Shown here: one piece after another, positions 18,401-27,712 of the stretch | How positions within the stretch are numbered: position 1 is the stretch's first letter | Layout of the letters: each line of letters starts with the position of its first letter | From: Microbacterium sp. zg-Y818 | GTDB taxonomy: Bacteria > Actinomycetota > Actinomycetes > Actinomycetales > Microbacteriaceae | DNA: 64,000 nt | Reading direction: 5' to 3' | NCBI RefSeq assembly: GCF_030246905.1 | Contig: NZ_CP126741.1 | Span: forward strand, 2,852,001-2,916,000 | Made by a program: the position numbers and the translations under genes | The notes under the pieces: generated by a model | The model's database searches: none | What the model was told of the DNA's origin: nothing | The model's input: the letters and a program-made list of their open reading frames with translations, nothing else

Positions 18401-19224
18401 GCCCACGCCGAGAGCTCCTGCAGAGCCGGCAGCGCGTCGGGGAGGTAGGCCTGCAGCACGATTCCGGCCTCGAGCCCCTGCAGCCGGGGGTCCTCGAGCA
18501 GGCGGGTGAACACCGCGATGGTGAGGTCGAGGTCGCGGTACTCCTCCATGTCGAGGTTGATGAAGGTGCCGTCCTCGGCCGCTGACAGGTAGAGGGGCAG
18601 CAGGCGCTCGATCACGGATTTGACAGTCTCTTCGAAGGCCCACATCGTGATGCGCGGGGTGATCGCCGACACCTTCACCGAGACGTAGTCGACGTCGGCG
18701 CGGCGGATGAGGTCATGGATGCCGTCCCGTCGGCGTGCCGCCTCACCCTCGCCGAGCACGGCTTCGCCGAGCAGGTTGAGGTTCAGCCGCGCGCCGCTCT
18801 CACGGATGCGGGCGATCGCCTTGCCGAGCTTGTCGGGTCGGGCGTCGGCGACGAGGTGCCCCACCATCTCCCGCAGCACCCGGCGGGCGATCGGCACGAC
18901 GGGCGTCGGCAGCACCGGCGCGACCGCGCCGCCCACGCGCACCGCTCCGCGCAGGTACCACGGCAGGAACCCGGGCACGAGGGGCGCGATACGACCGAGC
19001 TGGGATGCCGCGGCCGACAGGCTCTCCGGCCGCATCACGCCGTCGACGAAGCCGATCGTGAACGGCAGCCCCTGCGGGTCCTTCAGCACGCCGGCGAGGC
19101 GGGCGGCGGCAGGGTCGACGTCGACGGCGGCGGCTTCGCGCACCCAGCGTCGGGCCAGCTCTACCGCGTTCTCGGCCAGGGGATGGGTGTCCGAGCGCTG
19201 CCCGTCCTCGTAGGTCTGCGACAT
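15484..19224 (-). CDS. putA: Bifunctional proline dehydrogenase / L-glutamate gamma-semialdehyde dehydrogenase
   Basis: 1,246 residues. The N-terminal half is the FAD-dependent proline dehydrogenase barrel (DYVSVKVSAITPRI, FINLDMEEYRDLDLT, IKVRLVKGANLAMERV). It is followed from about residue 560 by an aldehyde dehydrogenase domain with VVAPPWNFPLAIPAGG, LAETSGKNAMIV, the catalytic Cys near residue 817 in GHAGQKCSAAS and the EEFFGPML block. A further C-terminal region of about 190 residues is present. There is no ribbon-helix-helix DNA-binding domain, so this PutA is not a repressor. It oxidises proline to glutamate and can also take semialdehyde from ornithine aminotransferase. TAGGCT lies exactly 6 nt before the ATG, implying a leaderless mRNA. 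Confidence 0.93.
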   Translation of the reverse strand: MSQTYEDGQRSDTHPLAENAVELARRWVREAAAVDVDPAAARLAGVLKDPQGLPFTIGFVDGVMRPESLSAAASQLGRIAPLVPGFLPWYLRGAVRVGGAVAPVLPTPVVPIARRVLREMVGHLVADARPDKLGKAIARIRESGARLNLNLLGEAVLGEGEAARRRDGIHDLIRRADVDYVSVKVSAITPRITMWAFEETVKSVIERLLPLYLSAAEDGTFINLDMEEYRDLDLTIAVFTRLLEDPRLQGLEAGIVLQAYLPDALPALQELSAWARERVAGGGARIKVRLVKGANLAMERVDATMHDWPLATYDSKLDTDANYLRCLDWALHPERTAAVRLGVAGHNLFDIAYAWLLAGERGVQADVDVEMLLGMAQGQVHAVAREVGPVLLYVPVVRPDEFDVAISYLVRRLEENASSENFLSAAFDLASDEALFERERDRFLDSLQRSADPSLPLGPKRTQDRSVAPGAGPRSILRDAPLPGDGDDGLTQAVLGIARSATTDPDDTVPVEPTADAVLFGGGEFVETAVFAPRETRRALGAPGFRNAPDSDAAVPANRAWAGRVLERIEVSAAGDTTIDEAQVADAGALERVMATVAESAGTWGALPAADRATVLIAAGRALEARRAELIEVAASETGKVFAEADVEVSEAVDFANYYAATARELDRVSGAVFEPARITVVAPPWNFPLAIPAGGVLAALAAGSGVVFKPAPQARRCAAVVAEALWEAGVPRDVLVLADVEEEGLGERLISHPAVDRVILTGSWDTAALFRSWRPDLPMLAETSGKNAMIVTPSADLDLAVADLVRSAFGHAGQKCSAASLAILVGPVGRSKRFARQLRDATRSMRVGPPTDPRAEVGPLVEAPRGKLAWALSTLEEGERWLVQPRPVDDVAPEYAGRLWTPGIRVGVQPGSRTHLEEFFGPMLGIMHASSLAHAIELQNAVDYGLTAGLFTQAPADLALWLDRVQAGNLYVNRGITGAIVQRQPFGGWKRSSVGAGAKAGGPNYLVGLGSWRPSASGSQSSTLHLRGLDSRITAIIEAAQPSLDYEGFDWLRRGALSDAIAWDREFGHVRDVSQLGVERNLFRYRPVDDGVAVRATGDAAWQSVLRVVVAGIRAGSPFTLSTPAGLPADVRRALGDLRVPVYVETDEQWMQRIAGAGSAATAESPTPEAAVRPPRVRLVGPRASVASLRRALAEAIAGDPDLAVYDNEVTSAGRLELLPFLREQSITITAHRFGNPDPWSESVI

Positions 19225-19332
19225 GGGCCCAGCCTAGGTCGGCACCGGGACCCCGGGGTGGAAGTGCGAACCCACGTTCTCCCGCGTCGTCCGCTGCGCC
19301 GGCTGAAAGAGTCGCTCCCCCGGGTTCGAGCG

Positions 19333-19893
19333 TCAGCTCCAGACGCTCGGCGCCGGGCTCTTCCTCGAGGGCAGCGCGGATGCCGCGGCCCACTCTGTGA
19401 CCCACGGCTCCAACGGGGCGAGGTTGTCGGGGCGGTGCAGCGCCTCGAACAGCTCCTCCATCGGGACGAGCCCGCCGCCGCGCTTGAGGAAGCGGGCGCG
19501 CACCAGCATCTCGGCGTAGATCTCGCCGTCGACGACCGCGCGGTGCACCATGTAGACCGCCTTGTCGTCGTGGCCGTGCAGACGCGACTCGATCGTGAAG
19601 CGCTGCCACAGCCCGAGCGACTTGCGGAAGGAGATGGTCTCGCTCGCGACCACGGCGTACCAGCCCTGTTTGTTCACCAGATCCCACACACCGGTGCGGA
19701 TGAGCAGATCGAACCGCCCGAGGTCGAACAGCGACGCGTAGCGACCGTTGTTCATGTGGCCGAGCAGATCGATGTCGGTGGGCAGGGTGCGCAGCCGCAC
19801 TCTGCCGACCGAGGTCGGCTCGATCGGTCCTTTACGCCGCAGCATCACCTTCGCGCGCAGGATCGTCAGGACAGTCCGCCACCATACGTTCAC
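19333..19893 (-). CDS. Hot-dog-fold acyl-CoA thioesterase-like protein
   Basis: 186 residues. The core reads TDIDLLGHMNNGRYASLFDLGR, the 4-hydroxybenzoyl-CoA thioesterase/FabZ-like hot-dog signature with Asp and HMNN, then SETISFRKSLGLWQRFTIES. Such enzymes hydrolyse acyl-CoA or acyl-ACP thioesters; the acyl group is unknown. The start is GTG 19893, with TAGCAT (complement of 19902-19907) 8 nt upstream. It stands alone between putA and the HNH gene. Confidence 0.78.
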   Translation of the reverse strand: MNVWWRTVLTILRAKVMLRRKGPIEPTSVGRVRLRTLPTDIDLLGHMNNGRYASLFDLGRFDLLIRTGVWDLVNKQGWYAVVASETISFRKSLGLWQRFTIESRLHGHDDKAVYMVHRAVVDGEIYAEMLVRARFLKRGGGLVPMEELFEALHRPDNLAPLEPWVTEWAAASALPSRKSPAPSVWS

Positions 19894-19959
19894 GAGCGGC
19901 GATGCTAGCGGGGTCCCGCCGCGATCGGACGAACCGCTTGTGGGATGCCGACAACCCGG

Positions 19960-21384
19960 TCACCTCCGCAGGACCGCGTCCTTCAGGCGCGTGGCGGAGC
20001 GGGTGACTCGTCGCCACCGCCCCGAGGCGTCGTTCCAGCCGGGCGCCCGCACCTGGGGCACGCCGTCGACCATGCGGATCAGCCAGCCGTGCCGGTCGAG
20101 GAACCGATGGTGGAACCAGCACAGCAGCACGCCGTTGTCGGTATGGGTACGCCCGCCCCGGGCATGCGCCTCGACGTGGTGGATCTCGCACCAGGCAGCA
20201 GGCACGCCGCAGCCGGGAATCAGGCAGCCGCCGTCCCGGGCGGCGAGCGCGCGGCGCTGATGGCGGTTGAACACGCGTTCCTCCGTGCCGATCGCGACGA
20301 CCCTGCCCTTGCGGGTGAGGGTCACGCGCTGGATGACCCCGCTGCACCCCGCGTGCCTTGCGACCGCGAGCGACACCGGTTCCCCGCACCCGTCCACGTG
20401 CGCGTACCCGCGGTCGGCGGCGAGGTCCTCCGCGCGCACCGTCACGACCAGGGTCGGCGCCGCCCCTCCCACCGTGGGCAGGGCGCCGCTCGAGGCCGCT
20501 ACGGTCAGCGCCGTCGCGAGCGCGTCATGCTGCCGCTGCGGCCGCGTGCGCTCGTCGAGCGGCGGAATGCTGTCGTCACTCCACGCACCCTCGTCGCCCG
20601 AGGCTGTCGCGTGCCCGTCGAAGGCGACGCGGCCGCGCGGAGAGAGCAGGGAATCGAAGATGCGCTCCAGCTGCGCGGCGACCTCGGGCATGAGCATGCC
20701 GCGAACGGGCACCCCGAACGCGGTGGGCGAACCGAGCCGAAGCGACCGGCGGTGCATCGTGGCGCGCTCGCGCGGCTCCGCGCCGTCTTGGTCGAGGGCG
20801 ACCGACCACACCTGCGCCTGCACGCGCAGCAGGTCGGGGCAGGCCGGTGGCCCACCGTCGGGTCCCTCACCCCGCGCCTCTGCGGCGAGCACGGCGTCGG
20901 CCGTGAGCACGGCCTCGCGCCCCACGCGGGAGCCCATCGCTTGCAGCGGCTCGGCGATCGCCAGCGCACCGTCGAGGCCGACGATGCCCTCGACCACCGC
21001 CGCGCGCAGCGCCGGCAGCAGGGGGTCAAGCGTCTCTCCGGTCAGCAGCGACTCCCGCGGCCGCACCGCCGACGCTGCTCTGCGCAGGCGGGTCGCCGTC
21101 TGCGGGCCGACGAGCGCCGCACGCTGCACCAGTTCGGAGACGTCATGACAGCCGAGATGCGTCGTCAGGCGGTCGTCGCGGGGGCCCTCGCTGCGGGCCT
21201 GCGCCTCTCCCACGATCTCGATCAAGGCGGCATCCACCCACCGCCCGATGCCGCCGGCCGCAGCGAGAAGCTCCGCGATCTCGGCGTGGCTCGCGGATCC
21301 CAGCTCGCCGTCGCGGACCCCCTCGGCCACCACCGCGGCGGCGTGCTCGCGCAGCGTCTCGAGGCGGCTGAGGAAGGTGGTCAT
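19960..21384 (-). CDS. HNH endonuclease-type protein of the DUF222 (13E12 repeat) family
   Basis: 474 residues. An N-terminal helical DUF222 region (about residues 30-330) precedes a C-terminal HNH motif: CLIPGCGVPAAWCEIHHVEA, HARGGRTHTDNGVLLCWFHH, which supplies two Cys pairs and the metal-binding His residues. These proteins are numerous in Actinobacteria and their cellular role is not established; some resemble selfish or repair nucleases. The gene stands alone, with GAGAAT 6 nt before the ATG, close to the leaderless pattern of its neighbours. Confidence 0.85.
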   Translation of the reverse strand: MTTFLSRLETLREHAAAVVAEGVRDGELGSASHAEIAELLAAAGGIGRWVDAALIEIVGEAQARSEGPRDDRLTTHLGCHDVSELVQRAALVGPQTATRLRRAASAVRPRESLLTGETLDPLLPALRAAVVEGIVGLDGALAIAEPLQAMGSRVGREAVLTADAVLAAEARGEGPDGGPPACPDLLRVQAQVWSVALDQDGAEPRERATMHRRSLRLGSPTAFGVPVRGMLMPEVAAQLERIFDSLLSPRGRVAFDGHATASGDEGAWSDDSIPPLDERTRPQRQHDALATALTVAASSGALPTVGGAAPTLVVTVRAEDLAADRGYAHVDGCGEPVSLAVARHAGCSGVIQRVTLTRKGRVVAIGTEERVFNRHQRRALAARDGGCLIPGCGVPAAWCEIHHVEAHARGGRTHTDNGVLLCWFHHRFLDRHGWLIRMVDGVPQVRAPGWNDASGRWRRVTRSATRLKDAVLRR

Positions 21385-21598
21385 GCGCTCATTCTCGCGG
21401 GGGCCACCGACATTCGACCGGGCAGAACTGCCAGATCACGGGGGTTATCCGCCACCTGGGGAAAACCCACGAGATGGCCCCCTGCGCAGGGCTCGCCGCC
21501 CTCGGGCACACGATCCCGCCCGACCGCCGCGCGAGAGGCTTTCACACACCGATCCGGTGGGATTTCGTCACCGGGCACCCCCCGCGTAGAGTCGCGGC

Positions 21599-22105
21599 AT
21601 GGATGCCGAGACCCAGACCCACATCGTGGTGCGGCCGGTGCGCGACGTCGATGCAGAGGCCCTGGGCCGCGTGCACGCGCAGTGCTGGCACGAGACGTAC
21701 GACCACCTGATCAGCAAGGCCGCGCTCGAGAACGTCTCACCCCGTCGCCTGGCGGAGCTGTGGACCCACTGGGCGCAGCAGGGCGAGGACTTCCGCATGC
21801 ACGCCGCCCTCGCTGACGGCGAGATCGTGGGCTTCGTCGGCTCGGGCCCGGCCCGTGACCGCGACGCGCCACGCAATCGCGAGCTCTACTTCATCTACCT
21901 GCTCGACGCCTGGCACGGCACCGGCACCGGGCAGCGCCTCTTCGACGCCGCGATCCACCCCGACGAGCCGGCTTATCTCTGGGTCGCCGAGGACAACCCG
22001 CGCGCCCACCGCTTCTACCTGCGCAACGGTTTCACCCTCGACGGCGCGAGCCACACCGAGCCGTTCCTCGGTGAGACGCTCACCGAGGTGCGCTTCGTCC
22101 GCTGA
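21599..22105 (+). CDS. GNAT-family N-acetyltransferase
   Basis: 168 residues with the GNAT core: [40 protein letters not shown] (acetyl-CoA-binding R/QxxGxG/A-like loop) and [20 protein letters not shown]. The acceptor substrate is unknown. TAGAGT at 21587-21592 is exactly 6 nt before the ATG, so the mRNA is probably leaderless. The cofE gene begins 4 bp after its stop and likely shares the transcript. Confidence 0.85.
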   Translation: MDAETQTHIVVRPVRDVDAEALGRVHAQCWHETYDHLISKAALENVSPRRLAELWTHWAQQGEDFRMHAALADGEIVGFVGSGPARDRDAPRNRELYFIYLLDAWHGTGTGQRLFDAAIHPDEPAYLWVAEDNPRAHRFYLRNGFTLDGASHTEPFLGETLTEVRFVR

Positions 22106-22109
22106 CGCC

Positions 22110-22865
22110 GTGCTGCGGGTCTGGGCCCTCAAGGGCATCCCGGAGATCTCCGCCGGCGACGACCTCGTGACGCTGATCGCGGATGCCGCCGGCGGCACGC
22201 TCGCCGACGGCGACATCCTCGTGGTGACCTCCAAGATCGTCTCGAAGGCCGAAGGGCGCATGATCCGCGCCGATGACCGTGAAGACGCCATCACCGCTGA
22301 GACGGTGCGGGTGGTGGCCTCGCGCACGTCGGCATCCGGGCATCTCACCCGCATCGTCGAGAACCGCCTCGGCATCGTCTCTGCGGCCGCCGGCGTCGAT
22401 GCCTCCAACACTCCGCAGGGCACCGTGCTGCTGCTGCCCGTCGACCCGGATGCCTCCGCCCGCACCCTCGCCGCAGGTCTGCGCGAGCGGCTCGGCGTGC
22501 AGGTCGGCGTCATCGTGTCGGACACCCTGGGCCGCGCGTGGCGCGAGGGTCAGACCGACCACGCCATCGGCGCGGCGGGCGTGACGGTGATGGAGGACCT
22601 GCGAGGGCAGACGGATGCCGAGGGTCGCCCGCTCGTGGTGACCATGCCCTGCGTCGCGGATGAGCTGGCCGCCGCCGCGGACCTCGTCAAGGGCAAGGCC
22701 TCTCGCCTGCCCGTCGCGGTGGTGCGCGGCCGGGCCGACCTGGTCGGCGCGCTCGATCTGCCGGGGGCGCGATCGATCGTGCGTCCCGCCGAGCGCGACT
22801 TCTTCCACCTCGGCGCCGATGAGGCGTACGCGCAGGGGTATGCGGCGGGGCTCTCAGCACGCTGA
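22110..22865 (+). CDS. cofE: Coenzyme F420-0:L-glutamate ligase
   Basis: 251 residues starting with a GTG 4 bp after the GNAT stop. Family marks are [50 protein letters not shown] and the metal/GTP region [19 protein letters not shown]. The enzyme adds glutamates to the lactyl phosphate side chain of F420 using GTP. Unlike mycobacterial FbiB there is no fused C-terminal nitroreductase-like domain: the protein stops at the CofE length. F420 use by this organism is implied. No other cof/fbi gene lies in the window. Confidence 0.88.
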   Translation: MLRVWALKGIPEISAGDDLVTLIADAAGGTLADGDILVVTSKIVSKAEGRMIRADDREDAITAETVRVVASRTSASGHLTRIVENRLGIVSAAAGVDASNTPQGTVLLLPVDPDASARTLAAGLRERLGVQVGVIVSDTLGRAWREGQTDHAIGAAGVTVMEDLRGQTDAEGRPLVVTMPCVADELAAAADLVKGKASRLPVAVVRGRADLVGALDLPGARSIVRPAERDFFHLGADEAYAQGYAAGLSAR

Positions 22866-22985
22866 CCCGGCGGGCGCGGCAGCCCGGGCGCGAGGACCGG
22901 GACGCACCCGAAACGGACACCTCGCGTCGGCAAAGCTCCCCGAGCCCCTCCCCCGGAGGCCCGAGAACCCCTAGGCTGACGCGCC

Positions 22986-23795
22986 ATGACCACCATCAGC
23001 GTCGTGATCCCCTCCCGTGATGATGCGCGTATGCTGCGGCACTGCCTCGAGGCGATCGCGGTGCAGACCCGCCCGCCGGACGAAGTCATCGTCGTCGACA
23101 ACGGCTCCCACGACGACACCGCCGCAGTGGCCCGCGCCGCGGGGGCCAGGGTCGTGGACGAACCGCGCCCCGGGGTGCTGCGCGCAACGGCGGCCGGCTT
23201 CGACGCTGCCGAGGGGGACATCATCGGACGGCTGGATGCCGACTCGATTCCGGCTCCGGACTGGATTGCGCACCTGGAAGAGCGTTTCGACGCCGACCCG
23301 ACCCTCACCGGCATCACGGGCACCGGGCGGTTCTACGGCGGCACCTGGCCACGGCGCTTCCTCGGGCGATATGCGTACCTCGGGGGGTATTTCTGGTCGA
23401 TGCGCGTGGTGATGGGGCACGTGCCGGTGTTCGGGTCGAACTTCGCGTTGCGCCGCGAGGCGTGGGGAGAGATGCGCACGCACCTGCACATGGACGATCC
23501 GCGCATGCACGATGACCTCGAGATCAGCTTCGCGCTGCAGCCCGACATGGGGGTGGAGTTCGACCGCGACCTGCGGGTGGGTGTCTCCGCGCGCCCGTTC
23601 GACTCGATGGCCGGCTTTCGCCGGCGCGTGAACTGGGCCTTCCACGGCATCGCGGTGAACCTCTCCGAGGAGAGCATCGCGCAGCGGCAGTGGCAGTGCG
23701 CCGCGGGGCGACGGGAGCGGCATCGCCTTCAGCGCGAGGCGCGCCGCACGGCGCAGCGGGTCATGGACAGATCATCGCCAGCATCGCGTCCGTGA
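22986..23795 (+). CDS. Glycosyltransferase family 2
   Basis: 269 residues of GT-A fold: [38 protein letters not shown], the DxD-equivalent GRLDADSIPAPDW, and later MDDPRMHDDLEISFAL. No membrane anchor is evident, so it acts at the cytoplasmic face, on an unknown acceptor such as a cell-wall glycan or lipid. TAGGCT (22972-22977) lies 8 nt before the ATG. Its last 35 bp overlap the convergent hydrolase gene. Confidence 0.85.
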   Translation: MTTISVVIPSRDDARMLRHCLEAIAVQTRPPDEVIVVDNGSHDDTAAVARAAGARVVDEPRPGVLRATAAGFDAAEGDIIGRLDADSIPAPDWIAHLEERFDADPTLTGITGTGRFYGGTWPRRFLGRYAYLGGYFWSMRVVMGHVPVFGSNFALRREAWGEMRTHLHMDDPRMHDDLEISFALQPDMGVEFDRDLRVGVSARPFDSMAGFRRRVNWAFHGIAVNLSEESIAQRQWQCAAGRRERHRLQREARRTAQRVMDRSSPASRP

Positions 23796-24672
23796 CCTGG
23801 TGAGGCGCCGATTCGCACGGGCTGTGGCCGGTGTGGATCACCAGTATCGTCGCGCCCACCCTCGCCGCGAACGCTTCGTGCGCCTCGACGGGCCAGACGT
23901 CCCCGGTGCCGGTGATCACGAGCACCGGCAAGCCCGTGGCCTTCAGCGCATCGGCGACATCGGGGGTGTTCTTCATGAGCCCGAAGATGTCCTCCACGCT
24001 GGAGCGGCGCGTGAGCGCGAAACGCAGCTTGACGAAGTCCGCCCGATCCTTCGGCGCGCGGTGGACGTTGTTGCGCACGGCCCACATCATCAGCCGCGCG
24101 GCCACCCGCGCGGGCACCGGGCCCGTCACCGGGCCCAGGATCTTGAACGAGCGCAGCGCCTGGCCCGCGACCGGCGGTGCCGACAGCAGCGTGACGCTCA
24201 GGAACAGCTGCGGGTAGCGAGTGGCGGCGACGGTGACGACGGTGCCGGCAAACGAATAGCCGAGCACATGCGCCGGCGTCGACCCGGCGTGCAGCACCGC
24301 CAGCAGATCGTCGACGAAGAGGTCGAGCGTGTAGTGCTCGCGCGGCGGGTCGAGGTTCTCGGGCCCGGCGGCGTGCGACTCGTATTGCCCGGCCATGTCG
24401 TAGGACTCCGCGCGGAAGCCCGCCGCCGCCAGCAGCGGCATCATCCGGACGAAGTCCTCCTTCGAGCCCGTGACCCCCGGGACGAGCACGACCCGCGTCC
24501 CGTCAGCCGGGCCCATCGACACGCGGGCCATGCCACCGCTCGGGGCGGCGACGGTGTCGCGCTCGGCGCCCGGCGGAAAGCGGCTCCAGTCGATCGGCTC
24601 GAGCGCCGCGTCCAGGGCCGCGGCGCGACCGATCACGCCCTGCGGTCGACCGTTGCGCTGCCTGAGACCCAC
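23761..24672 (-). CDS. Alpha/beta hydrolase
   Basis: 303 residues. Oxyanion and nucleophile features are VLVPGVTGSKEDF and the elbow GYSFAG (Ser nucleophile), with the acid in VITGTGDVWP and the His in IHTGHSPCES. The substrate is unknown. The start is GTG 24672 rather than the ATG upstream: TAGGAT lies exactly 6 nt before it, matching the leaderless pattern. The 3' end overlaps the convergent glycosyltransferase gene. Confidence 0.8.
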   Translation of the reverse strand: MGLRQRNGRPQGVIGRAAALDAALEPIDWSRFPPGAERDTVAAPSGGMARVSMGPADGTRVVLVPGVTGSKEDFVRMMPLLAAAGFRAESYDMAGQYESHAAGPENLDPPREHYTLDLFVDDLLAVLHAGSTPAHVLGYSFAGTVVTVAATRYPQLFLSVTLLSAPPVAGQALRSFKILGPVTGPVPARVAARLMMWAVRNNVHRAPKDRADFVKLRFALTRRSSVEDIFGLMKNTPDVADALKATGLPVLVITGTGDVWPVEAHEAFAARVGATILVIHTGHSPCESAPHQVTDAMLAMICP

Positions 24673-24699
24673 GAGGGCATCCTAGGGGGGTGCCGTCGC

Positions 24700-25476
24700 T
24701 CAGCGATGCTGGAATCGCGGCGGGCGCTTCTCGGTGAAGGCGGCCATGCCCTCTTTCTGGTCCTCCAGCGCGAACAGCGACGTGAAGAGGCTCTTCTCGA
24801 GCCGCAGCCCCTCGGCCAGGCTCGTCTCCTGCGCCGCGCGCAGCGCCTGCTTCGCCGCGTACACGACCGGCAGCGACTTGCCGGCGATGCTCTCGGCGGT
24901 CGTCGCCGCCTCTTGCAGCAGGTCGGATGCCGGCACGACGCGCGACACCAGGCCGGCGCGCTCTGCCTCCGCGGCATCCATCATTCGCCCCGTCAGCACG
25001 AGTTCGGCCGCTTTGAACGGGCCGATCGCGCGAGTCAGTCGCTGGGTGCCCCCGATGCCGGGGATGACGCCGAGGTTGATCTCGGGCTGACCGAATCGCG
25101 CAGTGTCGGCGGCCAGGATCACATCGCACATCATGGCCAGCTCGCAGCCACCGCCCAGCGCGAAGCCCGCGACGGCCGCGACGATGGGGGTGCGCAGCCG
25201 CGAGAACTCCTCGAGCCCCGCGAAGGGGTTGCGCATCGTCATCTCGTGCGATGTCTTGTCGGCCATCTGCTTGATGTCGGCGCCGGCGGCGAAGGCGCGC
25301 TCGGATCCGGTGAGCACGATGCAGCCGATCTCCTCGTCTGCGTCGAACCCGGCTGCCGCTGCAGCCAGCTCGCGGGCGAGCTGGGAGTTGAGGGCGTTCA
25401 GCGCTTCGGGACGGTTGAGCGTGATCCAGCCGACGCGGCCACGGGTCTCGACGATGAGAGTCTCATATGGGGTCAT
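24700..25476 (-). CDS. Enoyl-CoA hydratase (short-chain, crotonase family)
   Basis: 258 residues, the usual crotonase length. Both catalytic glutamates are present in their family contexts, [13 protein letters not shown] and [19 protein letters not shown], and the oxyanion-hole segment is [11 protein letters not shown]. It hydrates trans-2-enoyl-CoA. It starts 4 bp after the stop of the acyl-CoA dehydrogenase gene, so the pair performs consecutive steps of beta-oxidation or branched-chain acyl-CoA breakdown. Confidence 0.9.
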   Translation of the reverse strand: MTPYETLIVETRGRVGWITLNRPEALNALNSQLARELAAAAAGFDADEEIGCIVLTGSERAFAAGADIKQMADKTSHEMTMRNPFAGLEEFSRLRTPIVAAVAGFALGGGCELAMMCDVILAADTARFGQPEINLGVIPGIGGTQRLTRAIGPFKAAELVLTGRMMDAAEAERAGLVSRVVPASDLLQEAATTAESIAGKSLPVVYAAKQALRAAQETSLAEGLRLEKSLFTSLFALEDQKEGMAAFTEKRPPRFQHR

Positions 25477-25480
25477 GGGT

Positions 25481-26674
25481 TCATCGTGCCATGCGGCCAC
25501 GACGCAGCAGCTCACGGCCCACGATGACGCGCATGATCTCGTTGGTGCCCTCCAGGATCTGGTGCACGCGCAGGTCGCGCACCACCTTTTCGAGGCCGAA
25601 CTCGCGCAGGTAGCCATAGCCGCCGTGCAGCTGCAGCGCGTCGTTGGCGACGCGGAACCCGGCGTCGGTGGCGAACCGCTTGGCCATGGCGCACTGCACC
25701 GCGGCGTCGTCCGCACGGGCGTCGAGCGCCCGGGCCGCGCCCTGCACCAGGGCTCGGGCGGCGTGCAGATCGGTCGCCATGTCGGCGAGGCTGAAGACCA
25801 CGGACTGCTTCTCGGCGAGGGCCTCCCCGAACGCGGTGCGTTCCTGCACGTAGCGCACCGCCCGGTCCAGCGCCCACTGCGCGCCGCCGGTCGAGCACGC
25901 GGCGATCCCCAGCCGCCCGCCGTCGAGGGCAGCCATCGCGATGCGGAAGCCCTGCCCCTCCTGTCCGATGAGGGCGGATGCCGGGACGCGCACGCCGTCG
26001 AGCACCACCTGTCTGGTGGGCTGTGCGCGCCAGCCCATCTTGTGCTCGTTCGGGCCGAACGAGAGCCCCGGCGCGTCGCCCGGCACGAGGAAGGCCGAGA
26101 TGCCGCGGGCGCCGGACGTGGCATCGCCGGTGCGTGCCATGACGACGTAGACGGCGGACTCGCCGGCGCCCGAGATGAACTGCTTCACCCCGGTGAGCAC
26201 ATAGCCCTCGGCATCGGCCACCGCCGTGGTCACGAGGGATGCGGCATCCGACCCCGCCCCCGGTTCGGTCAGGCAGTACGAGCTCACGTCTTCCAGCGAC
26301 ACCAGGCGCGGGAGCCAGCGGGTGCGCTGCTCTTCGGTGCCGTAGACGTCGATGATGCCGGCGACCATGTTGTGGATCGAGATGTACGCCGCAATCGAAG
26401 GGTCGCCCTCGGCGAGCGCCTCGTAGATCGCGACCGCGTCGATGCGCGCGAGGCCCGCGCCGCCGACGTCCTCGCGCACGCAGATGCCGCCGAGGCCCAG
26501 TTCACCGGCACGGCGCAGGGTGTCGCGGGGGAAGATCTCCCGCTCATCGCGGTCGAGCGCATGCGGCGCCAGTTCGGCGGCGGTGAACTCACGGACGGCG
26601 TCGAGGATCGCGGCCCTCTCGTCGTCGCTGAGTGCGGGCGGGTCGGTCATCGTCGACGTCATCGTCGTGTCCAT
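25481..26674 (-). CDS. Acyl-CoA dehydrogenase, isobutyryl-CoA dehydrogenase-like
   Basis: 397 residues with the three acyl-CoA dehydrogenase domains: [14 protein letters not shown] and [18 protein letters not shown] in the middle domain, and the C-terminal helices with [20 protein letters not shown] and the catalytic Glu region [11 protein letters not shown]. It is FAD-dependent and reduces ETF. The sequence looks closest to ACAD8-type isobutyryl-CoA dehydrogenases of valine catabolism, but chain preference cannot be proven here. TAAACT (complement of 26717-26722) is a likely -10 box giving a short leader. Confidence 0.88.
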   Translation of the reverse strand: MDTTMTSTMTDPPALSDDERAAILDAVREFTAAELAPHALDRDEREIFPRDTLRRAGELGLGGICVREDVGGAGLARIDAVAIYEALAEGDPSIAAYISIHNMVAGIIDVYGTEEQRTRWLPRLVSLEDVSSYCLTEPGAGSDAASLVTTAVADAEGYVLTGVKQFISGAGESAVYVVMARTGDATSGARGISAFLVPGDAPGLSFGPNEHKMGWRAQPTRQVVLDGVRVPASALIGQEGQGFRIAMAALDGGRLGIAACSTGGAQWALDRAVRYVQERTAFGEALAEKQSVVFSLADMATDLHAARALVQGAARALDARADDAAVQCAMAKRFATDAGFRVANDALQLHGGYGYLREFGLEKVVRDLRVHQILEGTNEIMRVIVGRELLRRGRMAR

Positions 26675-26743
26675 CCTGTTCAGGCTTGTGGCCGAGGCGG
26701 TGTGAGCGGTGCGAACAGTTTAGGCACGGGTTTCCGGCCGGGA

Positions 26744-26808
26744 TGAGGGGATCCGCCCGAATGAGGGCGTCTGGCGGCGGATCGCCCTCATTCCGGCCGA
26801 TCTCCTCA
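26744..26808. repeat. Inverted-repeat element, copy A
   Basis: Arms 26744-26769 and 26783-26808 (26 bp each) are reverse complements with three mismatches, around a 13-nt loop. The left arm begins TGAGGGGATC and ends ATGAGGGCG. A second copy at 46023-46087 shares 24 of 26 bases in the left arm. It sits between the metallo-hydrolase gene (3' end) and the acyl-CoA dehydrogenase gene (5' end). Confidence 0.8.
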
Positions 26809-26849
26809 GTCGAGCGTGCGCGCCGGGATCCGGGAACGGGCGCAGCCAG

Positions 26850-26871
26850 CCGGCCGCGCCTTCCCGGCCGG
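26850..26871 (-). terminator. Short GC hairpin after the etf-cytochrome-hydrolase operon
   Basis: Perfect 7-bp arms CCGGCCG (26850-26856) and CGGCCGG (26865-26871) with an 8-nt loop, starting about 10 bp after the stop of the last operon gene on the minus strand. No T-tract is present, as is often the case in high-GC Actinobacteria. Confidence 0.4.
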
Positions 26872-26881
26872 GCGCAGCGGC

Positions 26882-27706
26882 TCAGCCCGCGGCGGACCCG
26901 TCGCCCAGGTAGGCCAGCTGCGCGCGCACCGAGGCCTCTGCGGCGAACCGCACCGCCGGATCCACCCCGCCGTACACCGCGTCGGTCACGGCGGCGACGA
27001 GGTCGGCATCCGTGGCCGCAGACTGGCCGAGCGCGGTGAGCGCGTCGCGCACCTCCTGCAGTCGCCCGCGGCGGTGCTCCGTGTAGGCGTCGCACACAGC
27101 CACGAGGTCGGGGAGCATCGGCCCGTGGGCGGGAAGCGTGGGGATGCGCCCATACGCCCGCAGCCGCTCGAGGGTCGCCAGGTAGCTGCCGAGCGACCCG
27201 TCGGGCGCGGCGATGATCGTCGTACCCCGCCCGAGGATCGTGTCGCCGGTGAGCATGCTGCCGGTGGCGGATGCCTCCGGGTCGCCGGCCGGCGCATCGT
27301 GCGGCAGGTGCAGCGAGACGGAGTCCGCCGTGTGCCCGGGAGTGCCGACGACCTCGATCACGGTGCCCGCCGCGTCGATCCGCTCGCCGTCTGTGAGCGG
27401 AGGGCCGTCGATGCACAGCCCCGGATCGAACGCCCGCACCGGCGCACCCGTGAGGGCGGCGAACCGCGGCGCCGACTCGGTGTGGTCGTGATGATGGTGG
27501 GTGAGGAGGATCAGCTCCACCGGCCCGAATTGCTGAAGTGCCTGCAGGTGACCGTCGTCATCTGGACCCGGGTCGACGACCACGACCGACGTTGCGTCGC
27601 GCGCCCCGATCACCAGGGAGTTCGTGCCGTCGAGCGTCATGGGACCCGCGTTCGGCGCCAGCACGCGGGTGACCAGCCCGGTCCAGCGCTCGGCCGCGGC
27701 ATCCAT
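26882..27706 (-). CDS. Metallo-beta-lactamase-fold hydrolase (LACTB2/glyoxalase II-like)
   Basis: 274 residues. The metal-binding motif is [11 protein letters not shown], with further ligands in [19 protein letters not shown] and PAHGPMLPD. After the core comes a C-terminal winged-helix-like tail typical of LACTB2-type proteins. These hydrolyse diverse substrates, including thioesters and RNA. It is the last gene of the etfB-etfA-cytochrome operon, 6 bp after the cytochrome stop, which hints at a thioester-related job but does not prove it. Confidence 0.82.
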   Translation of the reverse strand: MDAAAERWTGLVTRVLAPNAGPMTLDGTNSLVIGARDATSVVVVDPGPDDDGHLQALQQFGPVELILLTHHHHDHTESAPRFAALTGAPVRAFDPGLCIDGPPLTDGERIDAAGTVIEVVGTPGHTADSVSLHLPHDAPAGDPEASATGSMLTGDTILGRGTTIIAAPDGSLGSYLATLERLRAYGRIPTLPAHGPMLPDLVAVCDAYTEHRRGRLQEVRDALTALGQSAATDADLVAAVTDAVYGGVDPAVRFAAEASVRAQLAYLGDGSAAG

Positions 27707-27712
27707 GTCGAT

